A stretch of 23,906 nucleotides of DNA, from NCBI GenBank assembly GCA_009920815.1, contig RFZH01000013.1, forward strand, positions 1 to 23,906. The letters are read 5' to 3'. Every line of letters begins with the position of its first letter. Position 1 is the stretch's first letter. The DNA is from Paracoccaceae bacterium (GTDB lineage Bacteria > Pseudomonadota > Alphaproteobacteria > Rhodobacterales > Rhodobacteraceae). The notes under the pieces are model-generated. The model was not told the DNA's origin. It saw nothing but the letters and a program-made list of their open reading frames with translations, and did no database searches. A program made the translations under genes and the position numbers. This document shows, piece by piece, positions 1-7,663 of this stretch.

Positions 1-1
1 C

Positions 2-541
2 GAAATGGTCATCGCAGGCCAAGGCACCGCAGGATTGGAAATCGCCGCACAAGCCGCAGAATTGGGGATCACGAACGCGCAAGTTTTGGTCTGTTGCGGC
101 GGTGGCGGTTTGACATCGGGCATTGCGACCGCCTTGGCCGCCGATGCCCCAGAGATGCGCGTGTGCCCCGTTGAACCCTTTGGGTTCGAGGATACGATGC
201 GATCTTTGGCTTCCGGTTCAATTCAGCGCAATACACGAACCAGCGGTTCAATATGTGATGCGATCGTGACACCAAGTCCAGGGAATTTAACGTTCCCGAT
301 CCTAAAAGACCTATGTCCGCGCGGATATGCTGTCACCGATGATCAGGCGTTAATGGCGGTTAAACTGGCATTTCAACGGCTGAAAATTGTGGTCGAACCA
401 GGTGGTGCCGTGGCCTTGGCGGCGGCCTTGTTTCATGGTGATCAACTCACAAATGATACAGTAATCGCGGTAGCGTCAGGCGGCAATATCGATGATGCCA
501 TGTTCAAACGCGCACTAGACATGAATGTATCTGACCTATAG
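2..541 (+). CDS. Threonine/serine dehydratase, PLP-dependent (3' part only)
   Basis: This is the C-terminal 179 residues of a fold-type II PLP enzyme. The reading frame is open to the left edge, so the true start lies outside the window and the first ATG at 5 is internal. The glycine-rich loop CGGGGL, which holds the PLP phosphate in threonine/serine dehydratases, is visible near residue 31. Near the end, VEPGGAVALAA and VASGGNID match the usual C-terminal part of the catalytic domain. The protein stops soon after SGGNID, so there is no ACT regulatory domain, which suggests a catabolic (TdcB or serine dehydratase-like) rather than biosynthetic enzyme. The expected reaction is deamination of threonine or serine to the 2-oxo acid plus ammonia. 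A serine racemase or a hydroxyectoine-pathway dehydratase of the same fold cannot be excluded without the N-terminal half. The gap of about 110 bp to pcaD suggests a separate transcription unit. Confidence 0.85.
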   Translation, partial: EMVIAGQGTAGLEIAAQAAELGITNAQVLVCCGGGGLTSGIATALAADAPEMRVCPVEPFGFEDTMRSLASGSIQRNTRTSGSICDAIVTPSPGNLTFPILKDLCPRGYAVTDDQALMAVKLAFQRLKIVVEPGGAVALAAALFHGDQLTNDTVIAVASGGNIDDAMFKRALDMNVSDL

Positions 542-586
542 CAAGACCAGATAAACGGCCGACCGACCCGAAGGACGGGCGATGAC

Positions 587-624
587 CGTGGTCTATGCAG
601 TCTCAGATCGTTCAACCGACCACG
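587..624. promoter_or_regulatory. Inverted repeat upstream of pcaD (candidate operator)
   Basis: A perfect 7-bp inverted repeat, CGTGGTC at 587-593 and GACCACG at 618-624, is separated by 24 bp and lies 30 bp before the pcaD start. It is the only clear dyad in this gap and could bind a dimeric regulator of the pca operon. pca operons in related bacteria are often controlled by the LysR-type PcaQ, but no pcaQ gene is in the window and I cannot match this repeat to a known PcaQ box. The functional assignment is inference. Confidence 0.3.
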
Positions 625-654
625 ATTTGGGCAGATAATGACGGGGTAACCTAG

Positions 655-1443
655 ATGAAAATCGCAGAACTGGACAAAATCAAACTTCATTACCGTATCG
701 ACGGCAACCCAGATGGCAAGCCCGTGGTGTTTGCAAATTCGCTTGGCACAGATTTGCGTCTATGGGATGCGGTCCTACCGTTGCTGCCGCAGGACAATTG
801 TTACATCCGCTATGATAAACGCGGGCACGGGTTGTCCGAATGTACGCCCGCGCCCTATTCCATGGGAACGCTGGTGCGCGATGTGGAACAACTCATGGAT
901 CACTTGAATGTCAAAGATGCGCTTTTTGTGGGCCTGTCCATTGGCGGGATGATTGCCCAAGGGTTGGCGGTCAAACGATTGGATTTGGTGCGTGCAATGG
1001 TCTTGTCAAACACCGCCGCCAAAATCGGACAGCCCGAGATGTGGCAGCAACGCATCGAGGCAATCCGCGCAGGCGGCATTGCATCGCTGTCTGATGCAGT
1101 CATGGAGCGTTGGTTTGGTCGCGAATTCCATGCCAAGCCAGACATGGCGATATGGAAAAATATGCTGGAACGTCAAACTGTTGAAGGATACATTGGATGT
1201 TCTACTGCAATTTCTGGAACCGACTTCTATACACCCACCTCAGGCTTGCGCCTGCCCACATTGGGCATTGCAGGATCCGAGGATGGATCGACACCACCCG
1301 ATTTGGTGCGCGAAACCGTTGATTTGATCCCGGGATCAAAGTTCGAATTGATCCGCAAAGCGGGTCATTTGCCGTGTGTAGAAAACCCAACGCATTATGC
1401 GCAAATCCTATCCTCCTTCATGACGGAAATTGGCCATGTCTAA
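655..1443 (+). CDS. pcaD: 3-oxoadipate enol-lactonase
   Basis: This 262-residue alpha/beta hydrolase has the length and sequence pattern of PcaD, which hydrolyses 3-oxoadipate enol-lactone to 3-oxoadipate in the cytoplasmic beta-ketoadipate pathway. The nucleophile elbow is GLSIGG with Ser95. Asp210 in the GSEDGSTPP segment and His238 in KAGHLPC complete the expected triad. The N-terminal segment VVFANSLGTDLRLWD carries the oxyanion-hole region typical of PcaD. The ATG at 655 has a GGGG tract about 10 bp upstream. The gene overlaps the next one by 8 bp and is followed by pcaB, which supports the pathway assignment. pcaC, pcaH and pcaG, often adjacent to pcaD in roseobacters, are not present here. 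Other carboxylesterases share the fold, but the context makes PcaD the best call. Confidence 0.88.
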   Translation: MKIAELDKIKLHYRIDGNPDGKPVVFANSLGTDLRLWDAVLPLLPQDNCYIRYDKRGHGLSECTPAPYSMGTLVRDVEQLMDHLNVKDALFVGLSIGGMIAQGLAVKRLDLVRAMVLSNTAAKIGQPEMWQQRIEAIRAGGIASLSDAVMERWFGREFHAKPDMAIWKNMLERQTVEGYIGCSTAISGTDFYTPTSGLRLPTLGIAGSEDGSTPPDLVRETVDLIPGSKFELIRKAGHLPCVENPTHYAQILSSFMTEIGHV

Positions 1444-2152
1444 GATTTTACTCATTCATGGGTCGTGCCACGGCGCATGGTGTTTTCGTGACCTGATCCC
1501 TGCGTTGGCCGCGTTGGGGCATGATGCACGCGCGATTGATTTACCGGGGCATGGGGACAATCCCGCGCCCATTGAAACCATCACCTTGGATGGTTACCGT
1601 GATGCAATTTTGGACGCGATTGATGATCCGGTTTACCTGTTGGGTCATTCCATGGCGGGCTTTCCGATTTCGGCCGCGGCCGATGCGGCCCCTGAGAAAA
1701 TAAAACGTCTGATCTATCTGTGTGCCTATGCCGCAAAAAACGGAAAATCTTTGGTCGATATGCGCAAAGAGGCCCCGCGCCAACCCTTGATGGCCGCTGT
1801 GCAGCGGACCGAGGATGGATTGGGCTTTACCGTTGATCCCGCCCAAATTGAAACAGTGTTTTACCATGATTGCCCAGCTGACACGATCGCACTTGCACGT
1901 GAAAAGCTGTGTGTGCAAGCAATAGCACCACAAGCGACACCAATCACCCTGTCAGATCAATTTGCGACGGTTCCGAAATCGTATATCCGTTGTGCCGATG
2001 ATCAAACCATCCCACCCGAATATCAGATGACAATGGTTGAGCAATGGGATCAAAATGACGTATATCATTTCCCGACGGGGCATTCGCCCTTTTTCGCCGA
2101 CCCTGCGGGCTTGGCAGCGCTGATAGATCAGATAATCCAAAAGGACAGCTAG
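1436..2152 (+). CDS. Alpha/beta hydrolase within the pca operon
   Basis: This 238-residue protein starts with MSKILLIHGSCHGAWCF, a pattern typical of the plant-methylesterase/hydroxynitrile-lyase-like branch of the alpha/beta hydrolases. The nucleophile elbow GHSMAG gives Ser72. Asp188 or Asp189 in RCADDQTIPP and His216 in TGHSPFF are the likely triad partners. I chose the ATG at 1436, which overlaps the pcaD stop in the arrangement ATGTCTAA; an in-frame TTG at 1430 would add two residues. The stop codon at 2150-2152 directly abuts the pcaB ATG, so all three genes are probably translationally coupled. The substrate is unknown. An aromatic ester, such as an alkyl hydroxybenzoate that would feed this pathway, is an inference from context only. 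No signal peptide is visible, so it should be cytoplasmic. Confidence 0.85.
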   Translation: MSKILLIHGSCHGAWCFRDLIPALAALGHDARAIDLPGHGDNPAPIETITLDGYRDAILDAIDDPVYLLGHSMAGFPISAAADAAPEKIKRLIYLCAYAAKNGKSLVDMRKEAPRQPLMAAVQRTEDGLGFTVDPAQIETVFYHDCPADTIALAREKLCVQAIAPQATPITLSDQFATVPKSYIRCADDQTIPPEYQMTMVEQWDQNDVYHFPTGHSPFFADPAGLAALIDQIIQKDS

Positions 2153-3475
2153 ATGGCGGGATCCGTTTTCGACAGCCCACTGCACGCAAAACTCTTTCCC
2201 GCTGGGGACATGGGGCGACTTTTCACGGATACCGCCGAAGTGCGCGCCATGATGCTGGTCGAAGGATCGCTTGCCAAAGTTCAAGGCACATTGGGGATTA
2301 TCCCTGAAATCAGCGCGGCGGCTATTCATCGCGCGTCGTTGGAATTGCAAATAGACCCATCGGGGTTAGGCACAGCCACAGGTCAAAACGGCGTTTCAAT
2401 ACCCGGTTTGGTCGCCGAGTTTCGCAAATTGATGCAAGCCCCTGAACATGCGCAATACCTGCATTTTGGGGCCACGTCGCAAGACATCACAGACACCGCG
2501 CTCATGTTGCGCGTACGTCAATTACTTGCTTTGCAAGAAAATGGATTAAAAACGTTGGTGCGTGATTTGGCCACGCTGGCGCGGGACCATGCGACAACAC
2601 CAATGGTCGCACGCACCTATGGTCAATCGGCGACGTTGACAAGTTTTGGCGCGACGGTCGCGGTCTGGGGTCACATGTTGGCCGATCTGATGGACGCGCT
2701 GCCAGCCCTGCGTGACGATGTGCTTTGGGTGTCGCTGTCAGGGGCTGCGGGAACTGGATCTGTGCTCGGCCCTAATCCAGACGAGGTGCGTCAACATTTG
2801 GCGGCGGCGGTAGGCTTACGAGATCCAAAACGCAGCTGGCACGCGGATCGTGGACCTATCTTGCGCCTTGCCGCATGGCAAACACAACTGGCCGCCGCCT
2901 TGGGCAAAATAGCCCAAGACGTTTGGATCATGACACAGTCAGGTATGAAAACCGTGACACTTGGGGCCAAGGGCGGGTCATCGACCATGCCGCAAAAAGA
3001 AAACCCCGTGCAGCCATCTGCCATCATTGCTTTGGCAAATATGGCAAGCGGGCTGAACGCCACCTTGACCCAAGCGGCCCAACACCGCGAAGCGCGCGAC
3101 GGCGCCGCGTGGTTTACCGAATGGATGGCCTTGCCACAACTTTGTCTGACCGCAGGATCGGCACTGACCATCAGTGGGACTATGATCGAAGGCCTTGCAC
3201 CAAACACCGACGCGATGGCCGTTCAGATTGCTGAAACGCACGATATGATCATGGCCGAAGCAGTGACCTTTGCCTTGGCTAAAACCATGCCGCGCCCAGA
3301 TGCCGCAGCTCTCTTGAAAGAGGCCGTTCAGCTAGCCATGTCACAGGGCACGGGGTTGTTAAAGGTTGTACAAAGTCGTTTTCCTGACCTCGACATGACG
3401 CAATTTGAACCACAACACCAATTAGGCGCTGCCCCAAATTTGGCGCGTGGTTTCGCAGATCGAGTGGACGCATAG
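2153..3475 (+). CDS. pcaB: 3-carboxy-cis,cis-muconate cycloisomerase
   Basis: This 440-residue member of the fumarase/aspartase superfamily converts 3-carboxy-cis,cis-muconate, the product of protocatechuate 3,4-dioxygenase, to 4-carboxymuconolactone. The superfamily signature GSSTMPQKENP is at residues 275-285, with the catalytic-loop serines 276-277. HFGATSQDITDT at about 104-115 is the first conserved block and SGAAGTG at about 196-202 the second. The length and the QKENPV variant of the signature fit PcaB rather than adenylosuccinate lyase or argininosuccinate lyase. The start is fixed by direct abutment to the upstream stop and an AAGGA ribosome binding site about 9 bp upstream. PcaB and PcaD catalyse steps separated by the PcaC reaction, and pcaC is not in the window, so it must lie elsewhere or be replaced. 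Confidence 0.9.
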   Translation: MAGSVFDSPLHAKLFPAGDMGRLFTDTAEVRAMMLVEGSLAKVQGTLGIIPEISAAAIHRASLELQIDPSGLGTATGQNGVSIPGLVAEFRKLMQAPEHAQYLHFGATSQDITDTALMLRVRQLLALQENGLKTLVRDLATLARDHATTPMVARTYGQSATLTSFGATVAVWGHMLADLMDALPALRDDVLWVSLSGAAGTGSVLGPNPDEVRQHLAAAVGLRDPKRSWHADRGPILRLAAWQTQLAAALGKIAQDVWIMTQSGMKTVTLGAKGGSSTMPQKENPVQPSAIIALANMASGLNATLTQAAQHREARDGAAWFTEWMALPQLCLTAGSALTISGTMIEGLAPNTDAMAVQIAETHDMIMAEAVTFALAKTMPRPDAAALLKEAVQLAMSQGTGLLKVVQSRFPDLDMTQFEPQHQLGAAPNLARGFADRVDA

Positions 3476-3481
3476 CGCGAC

Positions 3482-4693
3482 ATGAGCAAATTGAACAAAC
3501 CTGTTTCGGTCATTTTGATGACCATCTTGCTGGATGCAATGGGCGTAGGCATCATGATCCCGGTTTTGCCGGAATTGATGTCATCAGTCTTGCCGAATGC
3601 GACGCTCGCCGATGCGACGCTCTGGGGTGGAATTTTGGCAACGATCTTTGCCTTGATGCAATTTTTGTTCAGCCCAACCTTGGGTGTGGCGTCGGATCAA
3701 TATGGGCGCAAGCCTGTTTTGATGATCGCGCTTTCGGTCATGATTGTCTATTATCTGATCATGGCCGTGGCACAGTCACTTTGGCTGTTGATTATTGGCC
3801 GCATTATCGGTGGCGTCACAGCCGCGACCCATGCAACAGCTTCGGCTTATATCGCCGATATTTCAAAACCCGAAGAAAAAGCCGCCCGTTTTGGTCTATT
3901 GGGTGCAGCCTTTGGAGTGGGTTTTGTTCTTGGACCAATCATCGGCGGTCTGTTGGGGGAATGGGGGCCACGCGCGCCCTTTTACGCCGCCGCCCTCATT
4001 GCCTTGATAAATACAATTTTTTGCTGGGTTTGGTTAAAAGAAAGCGTTACCGACGATATTCGACGCAAATTTTCGTGGAAACGCGCCAATCCTTTTGGTG
4101 CAGCGCTTGAGCTGTCAAAATTCGCAGGCGTCGGTCACCTGCTATGGGTACTGGGGCTCTTCCTGATTGGGGTTGCGGTCTATGCCGCGATCTGGCCGTT
4201 CTTTACAGTCGAACGCTTTGACTGGTCACCAGGAATGATTGGGGTCTCATTGACCCTTTATGGGATCTGTTTTGCGATCATTCAGGGGGGATTGGTAAAC
4301 CCTGCGATAAAACGTTTTGGGGAGCGTCGCACCGTGATCTTGGGCTTTGGCGCCGAAATCATCGCGTTGATGGTTGTCGCCTTTATTCCGCATGGCTGGT
4401 TGATGTTGGCCTTTACCCCGATGGCTGCAATCGGCGTTATCGGCCAGCCGCCGCTTCAGGCGATTATGTCCAAGGCTGTTGGTGACGATAACCAAGGTAC
4501 TTTGCAAGGCGTAATCGGGTCGCTGAACGCGATTGCGATGATCATCACGCCCTTGGTCATGTCGGCGCTTTTCTATACCTTTACGGGTGAGAATGCGCCA
4601 TTCTATTTCCCCGGCGCGCCCTTTTTCTTGGCTGCGATTTTGGTAGCGATTGCCTTATGGGTCTTTTTGTCTGTCCGACCAAAGGACGCCTAA
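3482..4693 (+). CDS. MFS transporter, TetA (TCR)-like
   Basis: This 403-residue inner-membrane protein has about 12 hydrophobic segments. The first helix carries LDAMGVGIMIPVLPEL, close to the opening of TetA-type drug:H+ antiporters, and the loop between helices 2 and 3 carries GVASDQYGRKPV at about 68-79, the major facilitator motif A. A long cytoplasmic loop follows helix 6 (around LKESVTDDIRRKFSWKRAN). Family knowledge points to a proton-coupled antiporter. The gene starts 7 bp after pcaB and belongs to the same operon. An aromatic acid, pathway intermediate or toxic by-product is therefore a more natural substrate than tetracycline. The TetA likeness is a family resemblance and not evidence for antibiotic resistance. 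No strong Shine-Dalgarno sequence is seen, so translation may depend on coupling to pcaB. Confidence 0.85.
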   Translation: MSKLNKPVSVILMTILLDAMGVGIMIPVLPELMSSVLPNATLADATLWGGILATIFALMQFLFSPTLGVASDQYGRKPVLMIALSVMIVYYLIMAVAQSLWLLIIGRIIGGVTAATHATASAYIADISKPEEKAARFGLLGAAFGVGFVLGPIIGGLLGEWGPRAPFYAAALIALINTIFCWVWLKESVTDDIRRKFSWKRANPFGAALELSKFAGVGHLLWVLGLFLIGVAVYAAIWPFFTVERFDWSPGMIGVSLTLYGICFAIIQGGLVNPAIKRFGERRTVILGFGAEIIALMVVAFIPHGWLMLAFTPMAAIGVIGQPPLQAIMSKAVGDDNQGTLQGVIGSLNAIAMIITPLVMSALFYTFTGENAPFYFPGAPFFLAAILVAIALWVFLSVRPKDA

Positions 4694-4788
4694 GGCGAAA
4701 ACGTCACGTCACGGCAATTTAACGCGCTTTTTCGCTTGAATCCGTGTGACGACGCGCCAGACTGATTGAAAATCATAAGGGGAGCTCT

Positions 4789-5877
4789 ATGGGACGTATC
4801 ACCGCCGCCGTTTGCCACGAATTCAACACCGATCTTAAAATAGAACACGTCGAATTGCGCGCGCCCATCGCGGGCGAGATAGAAGTCACCCTTGGCGCGG
4901 TGGCCGTATGTCATTCAGACATTTCCTATGCGCAAGGCGCATGGGGCGGCACCCTGCCCGCCGTGTACGGCCACGAAGCCGCAGGGCGCATTACAGCGCT
5001 GGGTGACGGTGTACATGGTTTGGCCATTGGTGATAATGTGGTGGTCACACTTATCCGGGCTTGCGGTCATTGTGGCAACTGTGCCTCTGGTGCGCCGACA
5101 ATATGCGAAACGCCCTATAATGGCGATCACGGACCGCTGCGTATGCCTGACGGATCTGTGTTGCATCAGGCGATGGCCTGTGGTGCGTTTGCAGAAAAAG
5201 TCGTAGTTGACCAAGCCCAAGTCGTCAAAATCGCTGCTGACATTCCGTTTACCTCAGCGTCGCTGTTGGCTTGTGGGGTGATTACGGGAATTGGAGCGGT
5301 TGTGAATGCGGCCAATTTGCGTGCCGGTCAGGACGTCGTGGTCATCGGTGCGGGCGGTGTTGGTCTGAATGCAATCCAAGGGGCGCGCATCGCCGGAGCG
5401 CGTCGCATCGTGGCGGTTGACCTAAACCAAGAAAAGCTGTCCATCGCCAAGGAATTCGGGGCAACTGATGGCATTCTTGGCACCCAAGACGCCCCATGGC
5501 GCGCCGCGAAAAAAGCGTTAGGCCGCGGTGCGGATGCGGTCTTTGTTACCGTAGGTTCGACGCGCGCCTATGAAGAAGCGCTCAGGTACATTGGATATGG
5601 CGGCAAAGTCATCATGGTTGGCATGCCAAAGGCCGGCGACAAGGCCAGCTATGAACCGTCAATGCTGGCCGCCGTCGGTCAGGCGATGGTCGGTTCCAAA
5701 ATGGGCGATGTCGTAATCAAACGCGATATTCCATGGATGATCGATCTTTATCAACAAGGGCGCTTAAAGTTAGATGAACTAGTGTCGCAAACTTGGTCTT
5801 TGGATCAAATTAACGAAGCCATCGAAAACACGAAATCAGGCGCAGCAAAACGCAACGTCATCACATTTGACATTTAG
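4789..5877 (+). CDS. Zinc-dependent alcohol dehydrogenase (MDR superfamily)
   Basis: This 362-residue medium-chain dehydrogenase carries both zinc sites. Catalytic zinc ligands are Cys41 (VCHSD), His62 with Glu63 (GHE) and Cys162 (ACGVITG). Structural zinc ligands are Cys92, Cys95, Cys98 and Cys106 in ACGHCGNCASGAPTIC. The Rossmann motif GAGGVG is at 187-192, and Asp211 at the end of the second strand suggests NAD+ rather than NADP+. The overall pattern is close to class III/aryl alcohol dehydrogenases. The start has a strong ribosome binding site, AAGGGGAGCTCT, directly before the ATG. The next gene follows after 9 bp and encodes an enolase-superfamily enzyme. The pair could oxidise and dehydrate a sugar-acid or hydroxy-acid substrate, but the substrate cannot be read from the sequence. 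The 95-bp gap after the MFS gene may hold its own promoter. Confidence 0.87.
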   Translation: MGRITAAVCHEFNTDLKIEHVELRAPIAGEIEVTLGAVAVCHSDISYAQGAWGGTLPAVYGHEAAGRITALGDGVHGLAIGDNVVVTLIRACGHCGNCASGAPTICETPYNGDHGPLRMPDGSVLHQAMACGAFAEKVVVDQAQVVKIAADIPFTSASLLACGVITGIGAVVNAANLRAGQDVVVIGAGGVGLNAIQGARIAGARRIVAVDLNQEKLSIAKEFGATDGILGTQDAPWRAAKKALGRGADAVFVTVGSTRAYEEALRYIGYGGKVIMVGMPKAGDKASYEPSMLAAVGQAMVGSKMGDVVIKRDIPWMIDLYQQGRLKLDELVSQTWSLDQINEAIENTKSGAAKRNVITFDI

Positions 5878-5886
5878 AGGTTTTAT

Positions 5887-7116
5887 ATGAAGCTGACCGA
5901 TCTTGACGTAATCGTTACATCCCCTCCTGCACCAGGTTGGGGGGGACAATATTGGATTTTGGTCAAGCTGACCACCGATACAGGGATTATTGGATGGGGC
6001 GAATGCTATGCCTCAAGCGTAGGGCCGGGCGCCATGACCCACGTGATCCGTGATGTCTTTGAACGCTATTTCTTGAATGAACATCCTCAAAACGTCGAAC
6101 GGATGTTTCGGCGCACATTTTCGTCAGGGTTCACCCAACGGCCGGACCTGACGGTGATGGGCGCTTTTTCAGGGTTGGAAATTGCTTGTTGGGACATTTT
6201 GGGCAAAGATTTGGACAAACCGGTCTGGGCCTTGTTAGGCGGCATGATGAATGAACGTGTACGCGCCTATTCTTATTTATATCCGTTGGCGCACCACGAT
6301 CTCAGATCGTTTTGGACCTCTCCCGAAGGAGCAGCGGAATCCGCTATTGATTTGGTTTCCCGCGGTTATACGGCCGTTAAATTTGATCCAGCAGGCCCGT
6401 ATACCATGCGCGGCGGTCATCAACCCGCGCTCAGCGACATTTCCCTATCCGTCGCGTTTTGCAAAGCGATCCGCGAAGCGGTCGGCGACAAGGCTGATTT
6501 GTTGTTTGGGACACATGGCCAATTCAACACTTCTGGCGCTATTCGTCTGGGCAAAGCGATCGAACCCTATAGCCCCTTGTGGTACGAAGAACCTATTCCC
6601 CCTGATAACCTATTGGAATTCGCAAATGTCGCAGCGGCGGTCAATATCCCGATCGCCACAGGTGAACGTATGACAACCAAATCCGAATTTGCCACCGTTC
6701 TTCGGACAGGTGGTGCCGCGATATTACAACCCGCATTGGGCCGTGCTGGTGGGATTTGGGAAATGAAGAAAACAGCAGCAATCGCAGAAGTCTTTAACGC
6801 GCAAATGGCGCCCCATCTGTATGCGGGACCGATTGAATGGGCTGCGAACATTCAATTGGCCGTGTCTATCCCGAACCTTTTGATTGCTGAAACAATTGAA
6901 ACGCCGTTCCATGATCAATTGATCAAAGGATCCATTCGTGTCGAAAACGGTTACGTCGCTGCCCCAACAGCCCCTGGTTTGGGTATTGAGGTTGACGAAG
7001 ACTTGGCACGTGCGCATCCCTTTACGGGCCAAGGATTGCATTTGATGATGCAAGATGCCCCCTGTGATTACCAAAATGGAAACAGCTTTGCCGGAGGCGC
7101 ACCGATCAAAGATTAA
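5887..7116 (+). CDS. Mandelate racemase/muconate lactonizing enzyme family protein
   Basis: This 409-residue enolase-superfamily protein has the N-terminal capping domain (about 1-120) and a TIM barrel. Aligning by eye to E. coli galactonate dehydratase (DgoD), the spacing of active-site positions is identical: 208, 234, 260 and 310 here correspond to D183, E209, E235 and H285 there. Glu234 (YEEP), Glu260 (GERM) and His310 (APHLY) are conserved, as is His210 (the H185 equivalent). However, the first metal ligand is Gly208 (FGTHGQ) and the Asp of the usual His-Asp dyad is Ala283 (ILQPALGR). From memory, GTHGQ and QxALGR recur in a conserved group of alphaproteobacterial homologues, so this looks like a distinct subfamily and not decay. 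Expected chemistry is proton abstraction from an acid sugar, with the substrate unknown. It is co-transcribed with the upstream dehydrogenase and has a GAGG ribosome binding site. Confidence 0.85.
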   Translation: MKLTDLDVIVTSPPAPGWGGQYWILVKLTTDTGIIGWGECYASSVGPGAMTHVIRDVFERYFLNEHPQNVERMFRRTFSSGFTQRPDLTVMGAFSGLEIACWDILGKDLDKPVWALLGGMMNERVRAYSYLYPLAHHDLRSFWTSPEGAAESAIDLVSRGYTAVKFDPAGPYTMRGGHQPALSDISLSVAFCKAIREAVGDKADLLFGTHGQFNTSGAIRLGKAIEPYSPLWYEEPIPPDNLLEFANVAAAVNIPIATGERMTTKSEFATVLRTGGAAILQPALGRAGGIWEMKKTAAIAEVFNAQMAPHLYAGPIEWAANIQLAVSIPNLLIAETIETPFHDQLIKGSIRVENGYVAAPTAPGLGIEVDEDLARAHPFTGQGLHLMMQDAPCDYQNGNSFAGGAPIKD

Positions 7117-7211
7117 CGCCCGTGCGGTGCGTTGAAGAGTGCGATCGTGTCATACGCGCCATGATGTGCTGCCAATTCTGGCGCGCAACAAGCAGGACCA
7201 AACAAGTCAAT

Positions 7212-7234
7212 ACGGGCGCGAAAGCGCCCGTTTT
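7212..7234 (+). terminator. Rho-independent terminator after the dehydrogenase/enolase-family operon
   Basis: A perfect 8-bp stem, ACGGGCGC at 7212-7219 and GCGCCCGT at 7224-7231, closes a GAAA tetraloop and runs into a short T tract. It lies about 95 bp after the enolase-superfamily gene and before the ArsR gene, so it separates the catabolic operon from the regulator. Confidence 0.7.
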
Positions 7235-7289
7235 CGTACCATCGCGCAAAGTCTTAATTCTTGCAATTCAGAGATACATATGCTTTACA

Positions 7290-7308
7290 GAATATGAAGT
7301 GGATATTC
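7290..7308. promoter_or_regulatory. Palindromic candidate operator of the ArsR-type repressor
   Basis: A perfect inverted repeat, GAATAT at 7290-7295 and ATATTC at 7303-7308, with a 7-bp spacer, ends two bases before the chosen start codon of the ArsR-family gene. ArsR/BigR-type repressors bind AT-rich imperfect palindromes and commonly repress themselves, so this is a reasonable autoregulatory site. The assignment rests on position and symmetry only. Confidence 0.4.
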
Positions 7309-7310
7309 TT

Positions 7311-7646
7311 ATGCTAGACAAGTTAAAACCGCCCCCCAAGGAAATGGAAAAGAACGCAGGATCTGCTGCGAGCTTTCTAAAGACATTGGCGCATGAAGGC
7401 CGTTTGATGATCCTGTGCCATCTGGGGTCGGGTGAAAAATCTGTTGGTGAATTGGAAGAAATCTTGAACTGTCGTCAAGCCGCCGTCAGCCAGATGCTGG
7501 CCCGCCTGCGCGATGATGGAATGGTGGCGACACGCCGCGATGGTAAGACAATATATTATTCCTTGGCCGACGATAACACGGCCAAGTTAATCGATCTTTT
7601 GTATAACATGTTTTGTTCGGTCAGCGCCAAAGACGCGGCGCAGTAG
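7311..7646 (+). CDS. ArsR-family repressor, BigR/SqrR-like (predicted persulfide sensor)
   Basis: This 111-residue winged-helix repressor starts at the ATG at 7311. The frame is open upstream as far as 7122, but the extra stretch is unlike the family and crosses a terminator, so I reject it. The HTH lies around residues 45-68 (VGELEEILNCRQAAVSQMLA) and the wing around 72-85 (RRDGKTIYYSLA). Cys36 (MILCHL) and Cys102 (NMFC) are 66 residues apart, the same spacing as the two redox-active cysteines of BigR (Cys42/Cys108) and SqrR (Cys41/Cys107). These form a tetrasulfide link in response to reactive sulfur species and release DNA. A third cysteine, Cys54, lies in the HTH. No sulfide-oxidation gene sits next to it, so targets other than itself are unknown. 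Classical metal-binding ArsR motifs (CVC) are absent. Confidence 0.85.
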   Translation: MLDKLKPPPKEMEKNAGSAASFLKTLAHEGRLMILCHLGSGEKSVGELEEILNCRQAAVSQMLARLRDDGMVATRRDGKTIYYSLADDNTAKLIDLLYNMFCSVSAKDAAQ

Positions 7647-7663
7647 CCTTTACTGCTTGGTGG

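Noticed and set aside
2791..3207. A 138-residue minus-strand frame inside pcaB, and similar long frames opposite pobA, lepA and the ABC exporter gene
   Set aside because: They are antisense shadows with no family resemblance, no ribosome binding site and biased composition; the plus- or minus-strand genes there have clear motifs.
3482..4693. Tetracycline resistance gene
   Set aside because: The TetA resemblance is a general TCR-family feature. The operon context is aromatic catabolism, and the sequence has no specific mark of a resistance determinant.
7122..7310. N-terminal extension of the ArsR-type regulator by 63 residues
   Set aside because: The extension crosses a Rho-independent terminator and does not resemble the family; the ATG at 7311 gives the usual ArsR length.
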